DNA from: Lepiota brunneoincarnata
Taxonomy: Eukaryota > Basidiomycota > Agaricomycetes > Agaricales > Agaricaceae
Length of the DNA stretch: 64,000 nucleotides
Assembly: GCA_023014365.1 (NCBI GenBank)
Contig: JAEBUN010000017.1
Location: forward strand, 806,001 to 870,000
Direction of reading: 5' to 3'
Shown here: one piece after another, positions 57,701-64,000 of the stretch
Layout of the letters: every line of letters starts with the position of its first letter
Position numbering within the stretch: the stretch's first letter is position 1
The notes under the pieces: generated by a model
What the model saw: the letters and a program-made list of their open reading frames with translations, nothing else
What the model was told of the DNA's origin: nothing
Database searches by the model: none
Made by a program: the position numbers and the translations under genes

Positions 57701-60034
57701 TCTCCGCTGTTGGTGCTGAGGCGTCTGTCCAGTCGGCGTGGCAACTCGCATGCTTCCACTACCGCTTGCGGTGCCACTTGTACTGGTGGTGGTGCCGTTG
57801 GCAGGAGCCATTAAAATCTCTCTCTTCTTCCTCTCCCTCTCCTCCCTCTCCCTCTTCTTCCTCTCTTCCAACTCTTTCGAGACGGCTTTCAGTTTCATAC
57901 CCTCCCCATCAAACACTACCCTAATTTCTTCGCTCTCTGCTTGCCCCTTGCCCTTTCCTGCAGCACTCAACATCCCCACTGAGCCCACAGTGATACCGGG
58001 CAATCCACCCCGTCTCCCATTCTCCTTTTCCACGCATTTCTTCGCCTCTTCGTGCGTTTGGAATTTGATGTACACTATCCCGAGTGCGCTTCCGTTCTCT
58101 TTGTCAATCTGCGGTTCAAAGGAGAGCACGGACCCGAATTGACCATAGTGGCGCCGGATGGCAGGGTTGGGCGTCAATGGCGGGAGGTTGGTGATGAGGA
58201 CGGATGTGGGAGGTGGTGGACCCGTTGAATTACTATCAAACTATAAATATAGATTTTTTGAGGAATATTGATCTCACGGAATAATTAGAAGAACAGATTT
58301 TACCTCGTATTTGATCTCGACAAATTCCTTCCTGTGCAATCGAAACACCTGCTTTGGCTGATACCCAGGCTCCTTTCTCGGATCCTTCACGATAATCTCT
58401 TCTTCTCGGATTCCATCCTCTCCGATCTCAGCGAGCGTCTCGCCATTAAAGCGGTACAAGGTCTCCTTTCCTTTGGCCTTTCCAACAATGCGCTTCTCTG
58501 CAGCATCAGGATCTGTGTGCTTTTTCACGTGCTCGATCAGATTTCTGTAATATGCTGCCTTGGGGCTGGTGCCGTATGGATTCGAGAGAGCGTGTGAGGA
58601 GGAAGCAGAGTCAGTGAGATAATCGTAGAGGACTTTGAATGAACGCCAGCTAGGGTACTCTTCGGATGGGGGAGGCCAATCGGGTAGCGGGGGTAAGGAG
58701 TAGAGCTTTGGAGGCTCGGGCTCGATTTCGGGTGGTTCGAGTTTGGGTGATTCCGGCACTGGAATTGATACTGGTTCTGTGTCCTCCCGAGAAGGGGGTG
58801 TCGGTGATATGGATATGGGAGGAGGCGTCGGTGGTTTGGGGGTCGAAGGGACCCGAGGGTCCTCAGGTGGAGGTGGGGGTGGCGATGGTGAAGGCGGGGG
58901 TGGAGATGCAAGAGGGAAATCTGTAGGTGGTGAGAATGACTGTAATAGTCGCAGTGGAGGTTCCGATGGGGGTGGAAGCAGTTTTGATACAAGAGGTATT
59001 GAGATTGGTTCCTTTTTCTCCGGGAGTAGAAGCGGTGCTGGTGGTGGGGATGAAGGTGGGGGTGGTGGGGGCGGAGGGAATGTATTTAAAGGTGGTGGGG
59101 GTGGGGGTGGTTCAGTAGATGGTGGGGGCGGTGGGGGCGGTTCGGTAGATGGAGGAGGGGGTGGAGGGACGTTGTCAGCAGGCAGCGGTGGCGGGGGTGG
59201 AGGGGGAGAAAGTATTCGAGAGTCTGTTGGTAGAGGTGGGGGAGGAGGTTGTGGTTCTGTTGGAGGAAGTGTGGCAGGTGGTGGGGGTGGGGGTAAGGGA
59301 GGAGGAGGGGGTTGGTCGTAATTTGGGGGTGGAGGTGGGGGCTCGACTGGGGACGCTGGGGCTGCTGGTGGATCATGAGCAAGGGAACGTGGATGCAATG
59401 GGATCTGCACAGGAGGTTTGTCTCTTGGGAGACCAGGTTTATTGGAGCCTGCGGGAGTAATGGGTATGGAAATTGCACTTCGGGGCCCACTGATGCTGAG
59501 TGTGCTGGAACTCGCGGAAGAGGCGCCAGATGTACTCTGGAGATTGTCATGCAAGCCGTTTGGCTGCGATTGAGAGGACTGCCAGCCCTGTCAGAATCGG
59601 TTGGTAAATACCTGGTATATGATGGTAATAAAAAAGTAATCACCCCGGAATCCGGCCTCCCCACCGCGGTTTCTGGCCTCTTCCCGTTGATGGACATTGG
59701 ATGCCGGCTTGAGTAAATGGGCTGGCCGGAAATGCCATTTGGAGAGCTGGGACATGGAATGTTTTGATGAGAATAAAGGGTGCTGTTGAGGAGCTGTTTT
59801 GGGGCGGAGGGTGGCGGTCGTGAATAGAGACCATTTGTGAGGCTACGCGGTCCTGTGGGAGGGATTGCGCCGATTCTAGAGCTGAGAGGGCCTGTTGGAA
59901 GGGAGGATTGTTGTCGGTGTGGTTGTTGTGATGGATGGGGGTGTGGGATGTGTAGGAGGCTGTCCTGGGACAGATCCGGGCGGGAGGGGTGCACGGAGGG
60001 CCCGTGGACCAGTTGGAGGGGCCTTGCCCGACAT
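54704..60034 (-). CDS. SET1: SET1 histone H3K4 methyltransferase
   Basis: Seven exons on the minus strand: 60034-59995, 59891-59644, 59587-58304, 58240-56660, 56603-55003, 54950-54829, 54780-54704. They total exactly 1651 codons, 1650 residues. The first exon ([14 protein letters not shown]) is tentative, since its 103-nt intron has a weak donor. Order: polyproline region about 130-400; RNA-recognition motif near 535-610 ([36 protein letters not shown]); Arg/Asp/Glu dipeptide tracts; charged Lys/Glu region; N-SET ([18 protein letters not shown]); SET from about 1512 ([58 protein letters not shown]); post-SET ([15 protein letters not shown]). It is the catalytic subunit of COMPASS and methylates H3 Lys4 in chromatin. 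All catalytic and zinc-binding blocks are intact. The 48-nt intron 54828-54781 is a multiple of three and contains no stop. Confidence 0.95.
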
Positions 60035-60363
60035 CTGACACGGGCCAGAAGGACAAGGGGAGGTCGATAGGATGGAGGAGGACGATGAGCGCTTTGGCGC
60101 GCGTGGCACAAGCCAGTACGAGCCAAACAACACCCAACGAAAACAAAAAAAAACATATCTCTTGCACTACTTCCCTCAGCACTATGCTCTACTATCTCTG
60201 CAAAACTCTCCTCGCATTCTATTCCACAGCGACCAGCGCAACACGCACAGACCAATCGTTCCATGAGCGCTTCTCTCTTTTCTCATCAATAGCATGCCTC
60301 GTTTTCATCCCGAGGTCGTTCGATCGAACACAGAATAGTGCATTACTTCTTTTTTGATTTTTT
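60035..60363. other. gap between GFA-domain gene and SET1
   Basis: Holds the 5' flank of SET1 and the 3' flank of the upstream same-strand gene. At 60353-60363 a T run lies just past the GFA gene stop. No other feature is seen. Confidence 0.5.
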
Positions 60364-61525
60364 TTACAACGACAGACCATGCTCCATGCACTGACGCGAA
60401 TAGCTACTCAGCATCTCCTCTGCGCAGTTCACCCCCTTTTTGCGCCATACAAACCAATTTTCTGCACGCACCCCATCCTCGCGCTGGTCGACCAGCCCCA
60501 GCGCAATGTCAACCACCATGGGTTGCTCAGCACCGGTGCAAAAGACTGAGGCCCCGCACGTTGAGCAGAAATATCTTCTTCGACCCTTGCTCGACTTGTA
60601 CACCCTCATCCCTCTCAGCTCCTCAGCCTCAAAATCGACCAACTCTCCTGTCCTTCCATCATAGATATTCTCCTTTCCCATAAACACCCACGACGTTATC
60701 TCGAACCCTGCCGTACGCCTACATGACTCACATACACAATGGCCTGCCAGATATCGCTTTGGGTCGGGAGGAATATACCACTCCTCTTCTGTAGGTGGCC
60801 TGCTACGCGGTGATGGTCTCATAATGTACAGCTCCACCGCTTGGCATTGGCAATAGAGCTGGAGCTTTTCATGGTTTGAATTGGGAGGAAGACTTGGTGC
60901 CCTCCAGCCTCTTGGCAGTAGTTCGCTCCCCTCCCGTTGTCCCGCCCACCTCTTCAGCCCTTCACCAGGCAATCCACTAAAGTGGTCCGCAAGGCCCCCG
61001 TCCAGCGTATCCCCGACGTATATATGATATCCTACCCGCACGATCCTCTCCACCCTTTCCAACAACCCTGTCGCCACAGCCCAATACTTTCCTAGGCCCA
61101 TTCTCTCCCTGTTCTCGAAGACCTATACCGAACCTCTTGGCAACTTCTTCGTTGGCCGGGCTCATTATATCGTCAAGCAACCAAGTACTATCATGTCTCC
61201 ACAGCACGTGTGCACCACAGGTCGTGCAGAACCACCTGGATGATACAGGCGAGCTCCGGTATTCCTTCAAATTTTCCAAGCTGGCCAGAACGTTCTCTCC
61301 TTCACGGTATGGCCCACCGTCTATATTGACATGGTACACCCCCAACTGGCCACTCGAGTGTCGGCAACTATTGCAATGACACAGATCATGCTCGATTGGC
61401 AGTCGTCCACTTTTGAATGCAACGCGAAAGGTATTAGAGGTGCAATGGCATGATGCCTTTATGTGTACCATGTCTGCCATGGCTGATTCCGGGCTGCTCA
61501 GGTCAAGATTATGGGGTAATGGCAA
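60364..61525 (-). CDS. two-domain GFA/CENP-V zinc protein
   Basis: Exons 61525-61129 and 61091-60364 give 374 residues. The intron is only 37 nt (GTATAG..CCTAG), but splicing is needed to keep both halves in one frame. Domain 1 (about residues 20-130): IKASCHCTSNTFRV, LCHCNSCRHSSG, WFCTTCGAHVLW. Domain 2 (about 215-355): LQLYCQCQAVELYI, GHCVCESCRRTAG, YFCSTCGASVFC. Both keep the Cys pattern of the GFA family (CxC, CxxC, CxxC binding zinc), named after glutathione-dependent formaldehyde-activating enzyme. Such tandem proteins are common in fungi and usually of unknown substrate. The start could also be ATG 61480, which opens MADMVHIKASCHC; the first 15 residues are not family-like. Confidence 0.85.
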
Positions 61526-61570
61526 GGTGGAAGTTGGTGCGCTATTTGGGGTTGCCTTTACTTATACCTA

Positions 61571-63035
61571 CTATGCACGCAGTGACGCATGACTCCAGAT
61601 TGGGTCTTGACCCTTATCAAAAGAAAATCGGACCGAAGCCGGACTCCAGACATAATCTCTATCCCTACAGTACAGAATAGTCCACCGCTAGGGTTTTCAT
61701 TCCTATTTCTCATCAGCACCAACAAAACCTGCCAACCATCAGTGACGTTTGCAATACAAATCATCTTCACCCACCGCTCATTATTCATCCACGCCACCTC
61801 CTCCGGCCCATACCATTTCATCGATGGAAACTCAATATTCCTCCTTATATTCCTCCCGCCATATTTAGCTATAGTTTGCACCAACTCCTTTTTAAGATTC
61901 CACACCTCAATCTCCTCCATCCCATACCTCCTGGCATGCATGAGTATAGCCATCATCAGTGGCTCAATTGTATCCCTACCAGCCCTCAACCTTGTCACGA
62001 TCAACGCCCTGGGAAATCCCGGGCGAAAATCAAGCGTCCATGTTGCGAAAGCTTTGGTCCCCCTAGGTAGTTGTAATTTGTACACCAGGACACTCAGGCA
62101 CGGGTTCTTGCACGTATCGCGTGGTGTAATAATGCAGTCTGTGCCATAAATATGCACCGACGCCTCCGGTTGGTACGAAGCTGAATTGGGGTTTATCCTC
62201 CTCATTGGCAGGTTTCCCAAGTTCCAGCTTGATCATCTCGGCGTCTCTTGCCCACAGCTCCTCCACTTGTCTTTCATTCAATGACAACACCTCGGACACG
62301 TCACCCGTCCTCTCCATCTTCATAACGGCCTCCTCCATCTTCCAAACCACCGAAAAAGGATCACGCACAATCCATCCGTCACGCTCACCGTTACCAACTC
62401 CAACCCCGCATAGAGAATAAAATTCTTCCCCAATACCACTCCACAACACCGAAACCACGCCCCCCTCCATATCTCTAGGTTTCTCTGGCCTTGGTCCCCA
62501 CTCGTTCTCCGGAAATGGTGTTTGGGTCGAAAGATATTCTTCACGCGCGAGGACCCAATGAAGGAGTCGCATCATATGACTGGCATATCCGCAATTTCGG
62601 TGCTGTGGGGGCGTGAATACTGACGCGACGGCGTATCCCGTTTCGATTGTTGTCCCACGCGAAGGGGTGGGACAAGACGATTTGGCGTTTGAACCTAGAA
62701 ATCCACGGTTTGTTTGTCGTATTACCTTTTTGTTTGTGAGGGTGGACAATACGTTTTACAAGAAGAGAAAAAATCGAGAGTGGCTGGGTCGTCTCGTGGT
62801 GCTAGTACCCTTTCCAAGTCGTTTGTTTTGGTGAATTCTAGCCTTTATGGTTCCTTTGAACGTACCAGGTTATCAGTTTGCCATCCTTTGCGAATTCTTG
62901 ACTGTCCCCGTCCACCTCTCTGTCGATGAATTCTTGTACTGTCAGGCCTCTGGCCCATTCCTCCCCTGCTCGTTTTCTGGCGACGAGGATTTGCTCGGGT
63001 GTGGCGGCGAAGAGGGAGACTGAGGAGTATGCTTG
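61571..63035 (-). CDS. LYC1-like GNAT acetyltransferase, start unresolved
   Basis: Minus-strand segments: 63035-62866 (VSLFAATPEQILVARKR, ending KLITW), 62809-62760 (VLAPRDDPATLDFFSSC), 62694-62094 (ETGYAVASVFTPPQHRN, GYASHMMRLLHWVLA, FSFVPTGGVGAYLWHR), 62062-61771 (TKAFATWTLDF, GMEEIEVWNLKKELVQTI, YGPEEVAWMNNERW) and possibly 61687-61571. The first two introns (56 and 65 nt) keep frame. The third join needs either a 31-nt intron or a one-base shift near 62065-62095. The 3' end is uncertain. No in-frame ATG before 63035 is convincing; the frame is closed by TGA near 63165. The blocks resemble fungal LYC1, a lysine N6-acetyltransferase of lysine catabolism; SVFTPP..GYA is the acetyl-CoA-binding GNAT region. 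This assignment is from pattern memory. Confidence 0.7.
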
Positions 63036-63165
63036 GGTGTGGTTTGGGGATTGGGGGAGGGTGGGGTGAGGTTTCTGACGGATCCATTGCGTATGGGGTT
63101 GGTCAGATGTGCGGGGTAAGACAAAGGGGTCAGTTGGTGTGTTTATCAGGGATGGGTCAGGTCAA

Positions 63166-64000
63166 GATGCTAGTCATGATGGGCAGATGATTGATGTCGA
63201 TGGAATTATCAACTGCGAACGATATTTTTATGCGTGAGCTTACTCATATCGTTCCGACATTCGCTCGTATCTACCTCCAAAAGCCTTAGGCATTAGTGTC
63301 CAGACCACAGGAATACGATAGGTACCTGTTTCACGGGTTCCTGGTCTGGACGATCACCATTGACTCGCCGGGGGACTTTGTTGCCTCCTTGCGCGCCTGG
63401 TAGTCCGCTCTGAGGCGGAATCGATTTTCATTGGTGTGGGAACTCTATGTAGATAGCGGTGACCGAGATATATCCTGATGGTCCAGTCCCACCTCGCTGA
63501 TGGCTCGATTATGTCCCCCGCCCATGGCTCCAGATCAATAGTGGCAGGAGAAGGAGTAACTAGGAGGCACTGCCGAGCGCGCAAGCGGATACTTGACAAG
63601 AATAACATCTTGCTCGACTTGAGGCTAGGTTACTTGGATTTGTGCATTCGTTGATATATTCGTGGTGCTGGACCGAGTGGAGGGAACATCTCGTGCGTTT
63701 TTATATCGGGTGGCAAGAAAATAGATGGCTACGCCATTAGAACCGAGAGAACCTGAAGAGTTGATTTCCGGCCAACATCACATGAGCACATCCCCACAAC
63801 CCGACCTCTCCCGAATTACCGTAACAATTGAGAGTTGGATTGAGAGAGTGTGTCCATTTGATACTCGTCCTCGTCCCTATCAACCAAAAGTATTTTAGGA
63901 AATTTCTCGTAATAAATGAGTGGACCCCGAAATGGTCGTGTTGAGCTTAGGGCGCACCTGTCATATCCGCTTACCCACTTCATCCTCCCTTGTCCGCTTA
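63166..64000. other. window end, no gene recognised
   Basis: A minus-strand frame at 63608-63354 (84 codons) has no motif. The first exon of the LYC1-like gene may lie around 63040-63180, where ATG 63180 opens a very short frame (MTSILT) before TGA. Confidence 0.4.

Noticed and set aside
58743..59321. 192-codon plus-strand glycine-rich frame
   Set aside because: Mirror of the SET1 polyproline region; CCN codons read as GGN on the other strand.
59086..60264. 392-codon minus-strand frame starting at 60264
   Set aside because: Its first part reads unlike SET1 and its last part is a shifted shadow of the polyproline exon. Only its centre (59891-59644) is used in the SET1 model.
1..64000. CRISPR arrays, bacterial-type operons, ribosome binding sites
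   Set aside because: No regularly spaced repeats of CRISPR type were seen, and genes with spliceosomal introns show this is eukaryotic nuclear DNA.

Overview
The window is nuclear DNA of a filamentous basidiomycete. It is gene-sparse in its first half and gene-dense in its second half. Genes are split by many short GT..AG introns, mostly 48-65 nt. The families seen (Zn(II)2Cys6 cluster proteins, Agaricomycete TKL-type kinase, DUF6534-like membrane protein, F-box protein, IRE1, SET1, LYC1-like acetyltransferase) suit an Agaricomycete. A Cantharellales/Ceratobasidiaceae (Rhizoctonia-like) source is my inference, not something the sequence proves. No tRNA, rRNA or CRISPR array was recognised.

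Layout. 1-3.2 kb: a minus-strand TKL-type kinase gene with a 3' frameshift. 4.7-20.2 kb: an accessory region of tandem, diverging segmental duplications, all in the same orientation. It holds three apparently intact two-exon genes for very small Zn(II)2Cys6 proteins (A, B, C), two decayed relatives (D, E), a Copia RNase H fragment, two inverted-repeat elements and a broken PD-(D/E)XK-like nuclease gene. 21.9-24.7 kb: a Ser/Gly-rich membrane protein gene. 25.4-28.6 kb: three decayed DUF6534-like copies in tandem, with an LTR-like stretch between the first two. 29.4-64 kb: mostly housekeeping genes: IRE1 (+), F-box protein (-), JIP5/WDR55 (+), ALDH7/antiquitin-like dehydrogenase (+), an unknown protein (+), a CCCH zinc-finger protein (+), a proline-rich unknown protein (-), SET1 (-), a two-domain GFA/CENP-V protein (-) and a LYC1-like acetyltransferase (-).

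Most housekeeping genes rebuild cleanly across their introns: IRE1 in 6 exons, SET1 in 7, JIP5 in 7. Several other genes carry single-base frameshifts or one in-frame stop inside otherwise well-kept reading frames: the kinase, ALDH7, CCCH, the DUF6534-like copies and possibly LYC1. These are either real lesions or residual consensus errors, and the sequence alone cannot tell which. The genes do not form one pathway. Themes are stress signalling (IRE1), chromatin and transcription (SET1, Zn cluster proteins), ribosome biogenesis (JIP5) and possibly lysine catabolism (ALDH7-like and LYC1-like).

The most unusual content is the 4.7-20.2 kb array of DNA-binding-domain-only zinc cluster mini-proteins. 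Each intact copy has a TATA element about 41 nt upstream of its ATG, and four copies share a block about 150 nt beyond the stop.
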